Of a stretch of 63,768 nt of DNA, positions 17,020 through 24,777 are shown in pieces. Positions within the stretch are counted from its first letter, which is position 1, and each line of letters begins with the position of its first letter. The translations under genes were made by a program, and so were the position numbers. The notes under the pieces were generated by a model that did not search any database, had not been told where the DNA came from, and saw only the letters and a list, made by a program, of their open reading frames with translations. This DNA comes from Klebsiella pneumoniae (lineage in GTDB: Bacteria > Myxococcota_A > UBA796 > GCA-2862545). The DNA is taken from the NCBI GenBank assembly GCA_945861065.1, contig CAMASI010000013.1, positions 1 through 63,768 of the forward strand, written 5' to 3'.

Positions 17020-18482
17020 TCCGCCTCCAACCGCGCAATCGTTTCTGCGAGCACATCATCGTCGCCTGAGGATGCCCACACGTCCACAGCCTGCTGAACT
17101 GCGGCAATTCCGAGCTCTGCCGATTGACGACGTGCGTGCAGCCTCTCGGAGAGGCGGTCGACTCGGTCCACGAGCGTCTCGTCGGCCCACGGAATCGGCG
17201 TGTCCAATAAGCCCCGCGCCGTGATCCGGGGGTGGGTTTGACCCGCCGTCGACGGCAAAGACGCGCGAAAGGACGGGGTCTCCATGGCGTGCACCGCCCA
17301 CCTGGGGCCGCGCACAAACCGCAACACGACCCACTCCGGGCTACCGGCGACTGCCTGTTCCAAGACGACGCCGCAGGCCGCGTGTGCGGGTCTTAAACGC
17401 GGAAAAACCACGTCGCCCGTCGCCAGCCGCCATCGCCCTCGGCGGGCGATTTGTCCGTCTCTCGGTCGCGCCACCCCCCCCGCAACGTCATTAAGTTCCA
17501 ACAACCTCGCCGGTCCCCTTCCCTGCCACCGTTGCCGAACGAGGCTTGCCACATCCCTCACACAGCGTTGGCCGCGTTTCGGCTCGGGAGCCCAAGCGCC
17601 TGTGGGGAGATCAGACCACGAGAGACTCCGCAAATCCGCACTCGTTCGCACGATCCGACGCAGCCGCACATCCCAACCTGGGTCCACCACGTCGGTCCAG
17701 GAAACGGCGTCCGGACGCACGCGGCTGAACCACGCCGCCAATACGCGACCTCCCGCCCCGCCAAAAGGTCGAAACGTGCCCTCAGGAAGCCGGGCAATCG
17801 CCGTGTGGTGCAACTGAGTGCCCAACCAATCGCGCAGCCCTTGGCGCGTCGGATTGCTCGCAATCGACCACGGCAGCAGAACCGCGGCACGGCCCGAATC
17901 GGAAAGCCAGCCCGGTAGACGCTCCAGGAGGCGCACCTCCGACACGACCCGACGAGCCGGAACTTGGATTGATGAACCCCGCACGGGCTGGGAGAACGGT
18001 GGATTGGCGATCACCACATCGGCGATTCCGGACCATTCAAACCCGTCCCCGGTATGGATCACGCCCGTCACGCCCGCAAGCCTGAGGTGGAGCCGTGCCA
18101 ACGATGCGAGGTCAGGGTCGACCTCGACGCCCACCACAAGCGCCCCACGCCTCCCGGCGGCGACCAGCAGGCTGCCTGCCCCACAGGTGGGATCGAACAC
18201 CGTGGTTCCACCGAGGTCTCCGAGGCGCTCGACCAACAACTCCGCGAGCGGAGCCGGGGTGAAGAACTGCCCCAACCGCGCGCGAAACAGGTCCGGAAAG
18301 AACCGTTCCCAAGCAAGTCCGAACAAGTCGCCATGAGCTGGCCCAGGCCACAGTTCGTGTTCCCCACCCTCCAACACGCAAGTCAGCGCGGCGACAATGG
18401 CCTCGAAGGCGCGTCGCCCGGTGACACCCCGCTCCCGAAGGGACCCCTCCGCACGCACGAGGCTCGCAGCCAGGTCCTCCAT
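17016..18482 (-). CDS. Orphan N6-adenine DNA methyltransferase with fused C-terminal domain
   Basis: This 488-residue protein resembles the HsdM/N6_Mtase family. The SAM pocket motif GQFFTPAPLAELL (71-83) is the family entry motif, motif I is FDPTCGAGSLLVAAG (96-110) and the catalytic motif IV is NPPF (160-163). After the catalytic domain (to about 300) lies a region reading DVVFPRLRPAHAACG and TARGLLDTPIP, followed by a helical end. This resembles half of a type I specificity subunit. No HsdR, HsdS or other nuclease gene is adjacent. It overlaps ygfZ by one base (TGATG) and the FGase by ATGA. It may be a solitary epigenetic methylase. Confidence 0.85.
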   Translation of the reverse strand: MEDLAASLVRAEGSLRERGVTGRRAFEAIVAALTCVLEGGEHELWPGPAHGDLFGLAWERFFPDLFRARLGQFFTPAPLAELLVERLGDLGGTTVFDPTCGAGSLLVAAGRRGALVVGVEVDPDLASLARLHLRLAGVTGVIHTGDGFEWSGIADVVIANPPFSQPVRGSSIQVPARRVVSEVRLLERLPGWLSDSGRAAVLLPWSIASNPTRQGLRDWLGTQLHHTAIARLPEGTFRPFGGAGGRVLAAWFSRVRPDAVSWTDVVDPGWDVRLRRIVRTSADLRSLSWSDLPTGAWAPEPKRGQRCVRDVASLVRQRWQGRGPARLLELNDVAGGVARPRDGQIARRGRWRLATGDVVFPRLRPAHAACGVVLEQAVAGSPEWVVLRFVRGPRWAVHAMETPSFRASLPSTAGQTHPRITARGLLDTPIPWADETLVDRVDRLSERLHARRQSAELGIAAVQQAVDVWASSGDDDVLAETIARLEAE

Positions 18483-19285
18483 CAGCCCGACATTGGGAGC
18501 GCAACCACCTCCGCGCGCGCCGCCCCGACTTCAACTTGGGTCCCCACTTGATCGAAGGGCTTTCGAACCACACCCAGCGCGATACGACCCAGGCTCGGGT
18601 CCAGCCCGACCCGCCCGACCCTGCCGATCACTGCCCCGTCGCGTTCAATGGAGGCAAAAGACGAGGCGCTCTCGGACAAGACGAGGCCCACCAACGCCTT
18701 CCGAACTTCGCCTCGCGCCACGACTCGGTGGACCGTTTCTTGGCCGAGAAAACACCCCTTGTGCAACGAAGCCACACCGCCGAGTCCGACGTCATGCAAC
18801 AAGGCGCCGGGCGGAACGTCATCCGGCCAGGCCAACTCGCCCAATCTGATACGCATGGCGTCCAGCGATTCGTAGCCCACCGCATCTGCTGGAACCGGGC
18901 TCTCGAGAACGTCGAAGCCATCCCGTCCCCATCGAAGTCGCGGGCAACGAAGGCCCTGTGCGGCAGAGTCTGGCGCCTCGTCTGTAAACCAACCGCCGCC
19001 GTCGATGGCGCGAAGGACGACGTCCTCGGAAAAGAGGTAGCGGTCCAGCCAGTCTGCATGCGCCTGGCCGGTCCCACTCTCGGCAACGAGAATCCAGGTC
19101 CGATCCTCGACCCGAAACAGCGAATAAAGCGCCTGCAGGCGACCCCGGTCGTCGAGCCGCGCCGTCGCTTGGCTCGCCCCAACCGCGAGCTCGCGGTTGT
19201 CCTGGGTCAGCAGGCGGTTGAGAAACTCAGCAGCGTCGGCGCCATGAGCAGCCACGCCCACAAGCCCTTCGAGCCGGACGTTCAC
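18482..19285 (-). CDS. ygfZ: Folate-binding protein YgfZ family
   Basis: This 267-residue GcvT-fold protein helps maintain [4Fe-4S] enzymes such as MiaB-type radical SAM proteins, using tetrahydrofolate. The diagnostic motif K-G-C-[FY]-x-G-Q-E is intact as HKGCFLGQE at residues 175-183, with the essential Cys178. The N-terminal half has LLTQDNRELAVGASQATARLDDRGR, and the C-terminal barrel is complete. Its stop overlaps the methyltransferase start and its own ATG overlaps the stop of the small membrane protein upstream (ATGA). Aminomethyltransferase activity is unlikely because the signature is that of YgfZ. Confidence 0.9.
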   Translation of the reverse strand: MNVRLEGLVGVAAHGADAAEFLNRLLTQDNRELAVGASQATARLDDRGRLQALYSLFRVEDRTWILVAESGTGQAHADWLDRYLFSEDVVLRAIDGGGWFTDEAPDSAAQGLRCPRLRWGRDGFDVLESPVPADAVGYESLDAMRIRLGELAWPDDVPPGALLHDVGLGGVASLHKGCFLGQETVHRVVARGEVRKALVGLVLSESASSFASIERDGAVIGRVGRVGLDPSLGRIALGVVRKPFDQVGTQVEVGAARAEVVALPMSG

Positions 19286-19707
19286 TTGTCGTCGTCGTCC
19301 AGGTCGTCGTCGAATGCGATGATCGTCTGGCCGGACGACCGTTGCGGGACCTTGACAAAACCGGGGTCCGGCAGGTCACCGGGTCGCGGAAGTGTGCCTC
19401 CCGGCTTCGGGGGCGGCGGTGGAAGCGGCGCAACCGGCACCGGACCAAAGCCAGATCCACCGTGTTTGGACACGGTAGCCGCCTCGTCGTTGCGCACAAC
19501 TACAGGAGGCGGTGGCCACACGGACGGACGCGGTTCGACCCTGGGTTCCGGCTTAGCGGAAGGCTTGGGGGTCGTTTTCGGCGGGATTTCGTCATCGACG
19601 TCAAACGTCTGATTCTGACGACGAATCAAAACCACCAAGGCCGCCAGCGCGACGACCGACAACAGCCCACACAGACAGCTCAACCCGATGAGCAACGCTG
19701 CTTGCAC
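19282..19707 (-). CDS. Small single-pass membrane protein with Pro-rich tail
   Basis: The protein has 141 residues. An N-terminal helix (about residues 3-27, LLIGLSCLCGLLSVVALAAL) is followed by RRQ, a positive stop that would leave the rest in the cytoplasm. The tail is low-complexity, with Pro runs, and ends in FDDDLDDDDK. No family is recognised. It sits between the sigma factor and ygfZ, overlapping ygfZ by ATGA, and is therefore expected to be translated with it. Possibly a scaffold or lineage-specific small protein. Confidence 0.6.
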   Translation of the reverse strand: MQAALLIGLSCLCGLLSVVALAALVVLIRRQNQTFDVDDEIPPKTTPKPSAKPEPRVEPRPSVWPPPPVVVRNDEAATVSKHGGSGFGPVPVAPLPPPPPKPGGTLPRPGDLPDPGFVKVPQRSSGQTIIAFDDDLDDDDK

Positions 19708-19768
19708 CGCGAACCCCTCAGCGAGCCCCTATGTCATCCGCGGCCCGATGTCCCCTCAGGGCACCGGA

Positions 19769-20647
19769 TCAGGCTTCCAGCATCTGCAAGCCGTTCCGCC
19801 GACGAACATGCCGCAGCTTCCGAAGCGCCTTGATTTCGATCTGCCGGATGCGCTCGCGGGTCAACGCCATGCGCGCGCCCACCTCTTCCAACGAGTACGC
19901 GCAGGGCTCGCCGACGCCGTACCGCATCCGCAGCACCTTTTCTTCGCGTGGCGAAAGTTGGGCCAAAACGTCTTCGATTCGTGCCCGGAGATGAGAGACT
20001 TCGAGGCCATCGTCGGGCAGTTCCGCCGTCGGATCCTCAATGAACTCCCCAGCCGAGGCGTCCGATTCTTCGTTGACCTGGGCGTCAAGCCGAACGGGCT
20101 CCCGCACAAGGCTCAACAGGTCGTCGACCAACCCGGGTTCCAGGTCCAAAATGCGACTCACTTCGGCGACGGTGGGCTCCTGACCGGTGCGCTGCCGCAA
20201 GTGTTTCTGCACCTGGCCCACGCGATAGACGATGTCCAACTTGCCCATTGGAATGCGGATCGGCCGCACTTGGGCCTCAAGCGCGCGCACCACTGCTTGG
20301 CGAATCCACCAAGAAGCGTACGTCGAGAACTTGCAGCCACGCGTCCAATCGAACTTCTCGACCGCACGCATCAGGCCAAGGTTTCCTTCCTGAATGAGGT
20401 CGGCCAGCGGTACGCCCCGCCAAGCGTATTGGCGCGCAATGGACACCACGAGCCGAAGGTTCGCTTCAATGAGTCGCGCACGCGCCCAGAGCGATTCGGG
20501 CCCATTGTTTTCCATTTGTTTCGCAACAACGATTTCGTCATTCGCAGAGAGCATCGGAATGGCGCCCATGCCGTCGAGGTAGGGCTCCAACAAGTCCCCC
20601 GGTTCCACCGGAAGTACCCTACGCCGCGTCGCAACCGCTGCTGACAT
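19769..20647 (-). CDS. Sigma-70 family RNA polymerase sigma factor (RpoD/RpoS-like)
   Basis: The protein has 292 residues. It lacks region 1.1 and begins near region 1.2 ([20 protein letters not shown]). Region 2 is canonical: [53 protein letters not shown]. Region 3 and region 4 follow, the latter with [14 protein letters not shown] and the helix-turn-helix [17 protein letters not shown]. This marks a group 2 (non-essential, stress or stationary) sigma rather than the housekeeping one. The start at 20647 was chosen for GGGAG five bases upstream; an earlier in-frame start adds 33 residues with no sigma features. The following minus-strand gene begins 61 bases downstream, so they may share a transcript. 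Confidence 0.9.
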   Translation of the reverse strand: MSAAVATRRRVLPVEPGDLLEPYLDGMGAIPMLSANDEIVVAKQMENNGPESLWARARLIEANLRLVVSIARQYAWRGVPLADLIQEGNLGLMRAVEKFDWTRGCKFSTYASWWIRQAVVRALEAQVRPIRIPMGKLDIVYRVGQVQKHLRQRTGQEPTVAEVSRILDLEPGLVDDLLSLVREPVRLDAQVNEESDASAGEFIEDPTAELPDDGLEVSHLRARIEDVLAQLSPREEKVLRMRYGVGEPCAYSLEEVGARMALTRERIRQIEIKALRKLRHVRRRNGLQMLEA

Positions 20648-20869
20648 TGAAGCTCCCAAGCCCACGTGCCTCTCTCCTTCATGCAAAAGCCGTACCAACG
20701 AACCCGCTGTAAAAGGAGTGTGGTCCCAGGCGTCTCGTCTTGTCACGCCCCGCGGACGTTCGGCGACACGTGCCTGCCAAAGTCACGACATTGTCCGAAG
20801 AATTGAGACAGCCGGGCTTCATTCGACGCCGCGTTCCAAGACCAGTAGATTCGAACCAGGAGCACCGTT
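20648..20869. promoter_or_regulatory. 222-bp divergent spacer between sigma factor and exbB
   Basis: This is the longest gene-free stretch inside the unique part of the window and must hold the promoters of both divergent genes. A 9-mer, CACGTGCCT, occurs twice in direct orientation at 20663-20671 and 20767-20775; its core CACGTG is a palindrome. AGGAG at 20858-20862 is the exbB ribosome binding site. No convincing -35/-10 pair was found by eye. Confidence 0.4.
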
Positions 20870-21481
20870 GTGACCGTTTTCGAGTACTACATGTCCGGCG
20901 GGCCCGTGATGCACCCGCTGCTCATCTGCTCTGTGGTTGCGCTCACTGTCGTGGTGGAACGCGCGATTTTGTTAAGGCGGTCGCGCGTCGTTCCGAAGGG
21001 ATTCGCCCAGCTCATGTTTGAGCTGATCCGCCTGCGACGGTGGGAAGCTGTGACCCTGTTGTGTCAAAAGCGGCAGTGCGCTGCTGGGCGACTGGGCGAA
21101 GTGCTCGTCGCGAACCGAGGGCTTTCCCGAGAAGCCCTTAAACAACGTGTCGAAGAGGCTGGGCGCCGCGAAGCCGCGGAATTCGATCGTTACCTTCCTT
21201 TCCTCGCCGCCATCGGCACCGTGGCTCCGCTGCTCGGCCTGCTGGGCACGGTTGGCGGGATGATTCTGACGTTCGAGGTCCTCAAGTCTGAAGGGGAAGG
21301 CACAGCCCAAAACCTCGCGGGAGGCCTGTCACAGGCGCTGATTGCGACCTATGGGGGTCTGGTGGTCGCGATCCCGGTGGTGCTGGCGCATCGCTGGCTG
21401 CAGTCCACGGCCGACCAACGAGTCATCGAGCTCGAAGAGGTCGTGCTCGCCGCAGCCGATTTGATGGAGCCGGGCCCGTGA
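20870..21481 (+). CDS. exbB: MotA/TolQ/ExbB proton channel family protein
   Basis: This 203-residue inner-membrane protein has helices at about 14-33, 112-135 and 152-175. The conserved core is visible as FLAAIGTVAPLLGLLGTVGGM in the second helix region, followed by GGLSQALIATYGGLVVAIPVVL, the proton-channel signature. With ExbD it forms the stator that turns proton motive force into work on the outer membrane (TonB- or Tol-type). GTG at 20870 has AGGAG seven bases upstream. Its stop overlaps the exbD start as GTGA. Assignment to ExbB rather than TolQ is uncertain because neither tonB nor tolA is adjacent. Confidence 0.88.
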   Translation: MTVFEYYMSGGPVMHPLLICSVVALTVVVERAILLRRSRVVPKGFAQLMFELIRLRRWEAVTLLCQKRQCAAGRLGEVLVANRGLSREALKQRVEEAGRREAAEFDRYLPFLAAIGTVAPLLGLLGTVGGMILTFEVLKSEGEGTAQNLAGGLSQALIATYGGLVVAIPVVLAHRWLQSTADQRVIELEEVVLAAADLMEPGP

Positions 21482-21888
21482 ATTTTCGTCGCACACGCCC
21501 AAAGGCAGAGGTGCAGCTCAACATTACGCCCATGGTCGACGTTCTGTTCAACCTCGTGTTCTACTTCATGCTGACCAGCACATTTATCGAACGGCCGCTC
21601 ATTCCTATCGACCTGCCGAATGTGGACCAGGACGCGCGGCGACCCGACCCCCATGAAGTCCCGATCTGGGTGTCGGCCGAAGGCGAATTGTGGATGAACA
21701 ATGAGGCCTTGGACGAGCCCGCCCTACGAATCGCGCTCAAGAACGCTGCCCGGGACCCGGACGCTGTTGTCGTACTCCGAGCCGACGCGGCCGCAGCGCA
21801 CGGTGTCGTCGTTTGGCTCATGGACCTCGCCCGAGACGCTGGGGTTCAACGATTTGCGATTGCCACCGAGTCACCCGCCAAACCCTGA
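21478..21888 (+). CDS. exbD: ExbD/TolR family biopolymer transport protein
   Basis: This 136-residue protein has one N-terminal membrane helix and a periplasmic domain. The hallmark LNITPMVDVLFNLVFYFML carries the proton-carrying Asp of the ExbD/TolR helix. The periplasmic part ends with VVVLRADAAAAHGVVVWLMD, matching the typical phosphate-binding-like fold of the family. The GTG start overlaps the exbB stop. It partners the upstream channel subunit. A 51-base gap with a hairpin separates it from the ftsB-like gene. Confidence 0.88.
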   Translation: MNFRRTRPKAEVQLNITPMVDVLFNLVFYFMLTSTFIERPLIPIDLPNVDQDARRPDPHEVPIWVSAEGELWMNNEALDEPALRIALKNAARDPDAVVVLRADAAAAHGVVVWLMDLARDAGVQRFAIATESPAKP

Positions 21889-21913
21889 GGCCGGAAAGAG
21901 GAAAAAATATGAG

Positions 21914-21934
21914 GATCCGCTTCCCACGCGGATC
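21914..21934 (+). other. Hairpin upstream of the ftsB-like gene
   Basis: GATCCGC-TTCCCAC-GCGGATC makes a seven-base-pair stem with a seven-base loop, ending 5 bases before the ATG at 21940. No T tract follows, so it is unlikely to be a rho-independent terminator. It could mask the ribosome binding site of the next gene or be an mRNA processing site. Confidence 0.4.
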
Positions 21935-21939
21935 GCGCC

Positions 21940-22341
21940 ATGGTAATGAACATTTCCTACTCCCCAATGCACCTCGACATTCTCCGCCATCGCCTCGTCG
22001 CCACCGTCCTACCTGCAGTGTTGCTTGCGGCCGTCTCCGCCTACGCTGCATTTGGCGACACCGGTCTGTTCAGCCGCCGCGGCCTGATCGACCAGCTTCG
22101 GGTCCAAAACGAAGAATTGATGGACATCGAGCGCGATAACCAACGCCTGCTTAGGGACGTGCGAATCCTAAAGGAGGACCCTCGCGCACTGGAACGGGCC
22201 GTTGCGGACGAGTTGGGTTGGGGGCGCAAGGGGGACGTGTTGTACCGATTCGCAGAGACTACGTCACCCTCACCGATAAGTGCCCCCGCGCCAGACGCAC
22301 GCCTAGCGCCTCTCCAGGACACAAACCCGCTGCATCCCTAA
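21940..22341 (+). CDS. FtsB/DivIC-type septum formation initiator
   Basis: The protein has 133 residues. Architecture fits the small bitopic division proteins: a short cytoplasmic N-terminus, a membrane helix (about 18-38, LVATVLPAVLLAAVSAYAAF), a coiled coil (about 48-75, QNEELMDIERDNQRLLRDV) and EDPRALERAVADELGWGRKGDVLYRF, which matches the FtsB C-terminal pattern. It would bridge FtsL and FtsQ in the divisome. The last 83 bases overlap the 3' end of xseA on the other strand, so its Pro-rich tail is encoded antisense to xseA. Start 21940 or the in-frame ATG at 21946 are both possible. Confidence 0.75.
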   Translation: MVMNISYSPMHLDILRHRLVATVLPAVLLAAVSAYAAFGDTGLFSRRGLIDQLRVQNEELMDIERDNQRLLRDVRILKEDPRALERAVADELGWGRKGDVLYRFAETTSPSPISAPAPDARLAPLQDTNPLHP

Positions 22342-23428
22342 CGACGGCGGAACCGCGGGTGACCACGGCAAAACCTCGGGCAAGAACCGCTTCCGGCCCA
22401 AGCGAAATCAGCCTCGCCTCCAGGGACGTGACGCGTTGACGTTGGACCTCCAGGAATCGCAGCAATGCTGGTTCCAGCCGTTCGGAAACCCGTAGCCGCG
22501 TTTTGGACCAGCGAATGCCCTCCGCCGGGTGGCGAAGGCGCCGAAGCATCGCGGTGGCCCGGTGGCGACCCGCGACACACAAACGCGTCATCGCAACTGC
22601 ACCGCGCCTTGAGGCCACATCGACCCGTTGTGCCCATTGCGCTCGATCTGGCAGCACGAGCACTGCAGCGGCGGACGGGGTGGCCGCCACGGCATCGGCG
22701 ACGGCATCGCACAGTGTTTCATCGATTTCGTGGCCGATGGCCGTCACGATGGGAATTGGCGACGCCGTGGCGAGAAACCGCGCCAGATCTTCGTCCTGAA
22801 AGGCCGCGAGGTCGAGCGCATGCCCTCCGCCACGCGCCACAACAATCACCTCCGAACGCCCGTCTTCGATCAGCAACTCGACCGCTCGTCTCACGGAATT
22901 CGGCGCGTCCACACCCTGAACCGTAGCGGCGGAGATCAGAATGCGGGCGGCAGGAAATCGTTCGCGGCTAGCCCTGGCAAAATCGAAGAGCGCCGCCCCG
23001 GTCAACGAGGTCACAAGCCCGACAAAGCGCGGATGAACCGGTAGGGGACGATGTCGACGTGGGTCCAGCAACCCTTCAGCTGCCAGGCGACTCCTGGCCA
23101 ACGCCTGGCGACGCGCTGCCTCGCCCTCTCCCACGGGGCGGAGCTCATGGGCATACAGTTGGTATCGCCCTTGGGGCGCCCACAGCCGAAGTCGTCCCCG
23201 TGCCCGGACGCGCTCACCGACCACCGGTTTCTTTCTGATTTGACGCCAGTCGTCCCGCCATACGACGCCGTGCAGGACAGTGTCTCCTTCGCCGAGCGAG
23301 AAATAGGCGTGGCCTGAGGCGGGTTGTTGAAGCGTTCGCAACTCGCCATCCACCAACATGTGGGCGAAGCTGCGTTCCAACAATTCCGCCAGTTCTTCCG
23401 TGAGCGCTGACACCGTCACAACCCGCAT
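22259..23428 (-). CDS. xseA: Exodeoxyribonuclease VII large subunit
   Basis: The protein has 389 residues, shorter than the roughly 450 of E. coli XseA. The N-terminal OB-fold is visible (YFSLGEGDTVLHGVVWRDDW). The catalytic region includes PRFVGLVTSLTGAALFDF, VVARGGGHALDLAAFQDE and TAIGHEIDETLCDAVAD, and a helical C-terminus ends at PEAVLARGFAVVT. With small subunit XseB it degrades single-stranded DNA in both directions. No xseB is adjacent: the downstream side runs into the convergent ftsB-like gene (83-bp overlap). The ATG overlaps by one base the stop of the upstream sulfatase-like gene. Confidence 0.9.
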   Translation of the reverse strand: MRVVTVSALTEELAELLERSFAHMLVDGELRTLQQPASGHAYFSLGEGDTVLHGVVWRDDWRQIRKKPVVGERVRARGRLRLWAPQGRYQLYAHELRPVGEGEAARRQALARSRLAAEGLLDPRRHRPLPVHPRFVGLVTSLTGAALFDFARASRERFPAARILISAATVQGVDAPNSVRRAVELLIEDGRSEVIVVARGGGHALDLAAFQDEDLARFLATASPIPIVTAIGHEIDETLCDAVADAVAATPSAAAVLVLPDRAQWAQRVDVASRRGAVAMTRLCVAGRHRATAMLRRLRHPAEGIRWSKTRLRVSERLEPALLRFLEVQRQRVTSLEARLISLGPEAVLARGFAVVTRGSAVVRDAAGLCPGEALGVRLARGHLSVRVT

Positions 23429-24720
23429 CAGTGCTCCCGAACCCAGCGATCGAATGCGGCACGCTCGGCGGTAGAAATTCGACGGGCTTCGATCAATAAC
23501 GCCGGGTTTTCGAGCGCCACGTCTTCGCTACCGGCGACACCGTTCCGCAGCAACGATTCGGTTCCGTCCGGACCGACAACGTACGTGGCGTCCGCGGTTC
23601 TGAAGGCAAACGCCGGCCCAAACGGGTCGATGATCGACGTCGCCATCGAAGCAGTGGCCGTACCCCGCCGCCAATCTTGTAAGTCAACGCCCTCCAACAC
23701 GGTGTCCTCCCGAAGCCCCATCAGGCCGAGCAGGGTCGGCGCCACGTCGGCCACCCGGACGGCAGCGCCGACACGTCCGACACCGCGCTCTGCCCCTGAC
23801 ACGGACATCGAACCCACTGGCCCAGCGTCCCCGAGGGCACCTGCGCCCCCAAGGCTGACCACAACGCGTGGACCGATACCGATGACGGCGCACTCAGCGG
23901 GTGAGTGAACCACAACCAGCGGCGCCCCAGCAACGGCGTCTGATGCCACGTGGACTCGCTCGGCAGTCCATGCGGGCGGATGCAGCCAAGCCAACATGGC
24001 GAGGCGCTCGAAGCCGTACCAGGTCGGCCCCAAGTACACGAACGAATCGGAGAGGCCAGGCCCGTCCAAACAACCGTCGAAGTCGATCAGAACAGCGCCA
24101 TGCACCCAATCAGCCAGCGTCTCCGTGCCCGGACGAATGCGGTCGCCGGGCCCGATTCGTTGGTGTCGAAGCGGATGCAAGCCTGTCACGGCCGTAGTCA
24201 CGGTGGCCGGAATCCACAGCGACGGGGCCACCACCTGCGTGAAGACCGTACCCCTCTCGCGAAGCGTCGGAACACCATCCACAAGACACAACCACGCTGT
24301 GTGAGGTGCAGGTGCCGGGTCAGGCGGCAGCATCGCCAGCACCGGAACGCAGAGCAGCCACAAAACCCTGGGCGCTATCTCCGCCAACCGAGGCGCCAGC
24401 GAGCCGCTGAACAGCGCGCACCAGCCACTGAATAGAACGGTCACCACGCCCACCAGCCACCGTTCCTGAGCGAAAGCTGCGACTACGTTCGGCCCGAGCA
24501 AGAGGGCCGCAAACCCCGCCGTCACCCAGGCGACACCCCGATCCCCAAGGAGGGCACCCATGACGGCACCACAGGCGGCGCCCACCGCCCCATCGAGCAC
24601 AGGCGCCAACAGCCCGGCCGGCGCGGCGGACGGCCATCCCAACACCAGCCGCGTGCCTTCCAGGGTGCCGACCAGGGCACCCACGGTCAAACCCGCACGC
24701 ATGGAGACGGAGCCCCGCAT
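23428..24720 (-). CDS. Membrane protein with degenerate sulfatase/phosphatase-like domain
   Basis: The protein has 430 residues. The first 140 hold about five hydrophobic helices. From about 140 the sequence resembles the alkaline phosphatase/sulfatase superfamily: WLCLVDGVPTLRERG, PSLWIPATVTTAVTGLHP, a late VRVADVAPTLLGLMGL and VLEGVDL are typical of sulfatase C-terminal elements. The usual C/S-x-P-S-R nucleophile motif and several metal ligands are not evident, so catalysis is doubtful. An arylsulfatase or lipid phosphoethanolamine-transferase relative that has decayed is one reading. It is cotranscribed with xseA and divergent from the M28 peptidase gene (57-bp spacer). Confidence 0.6.
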   Translation of the reverse strand: MRGSVSMRAGLTVGALVGTLEGTRLVLGWPSAAPAGLLAPVLDGAVGAACGAVMGALLGDRGVAWVTAGFAALLLGPNVVAAFAQERWLVGVVTVLFSGWCALFSGSLAPRLAEIAPRVLWLLCVPVLAMLPPDPAPAPHTAWLCLVDGVPTLRERGTVFTQVVAPSLWIPATVTTAVTGLHPLRHQRIGPGDRIRPGTETLADWVHGAVLIDFDGCLDGPGLSDSFVYLGPTWYGFERLAMLAWLHPPAWTAERVHVASDAVAGAPLVVVHSPAECAVIGIGPRVVVSLGGAGALGDAGPVGSMSVSGAERGVGRVGAAVRVADVAPTLLGLMGLREDTVLEGVDLQDWRRGTATASMATSIIDPFGPAFAFRTADATYVVGPDGTESLLRNGVAGSEDVALENPALLIEARRISTAERAAFDRWVREH

Positions 24721-24777
24721 CGCCGTCGGCCATAGCTCGCTGGTGGGCCCCCACGTGGTTGGCGTTAGGGCGCGGGA

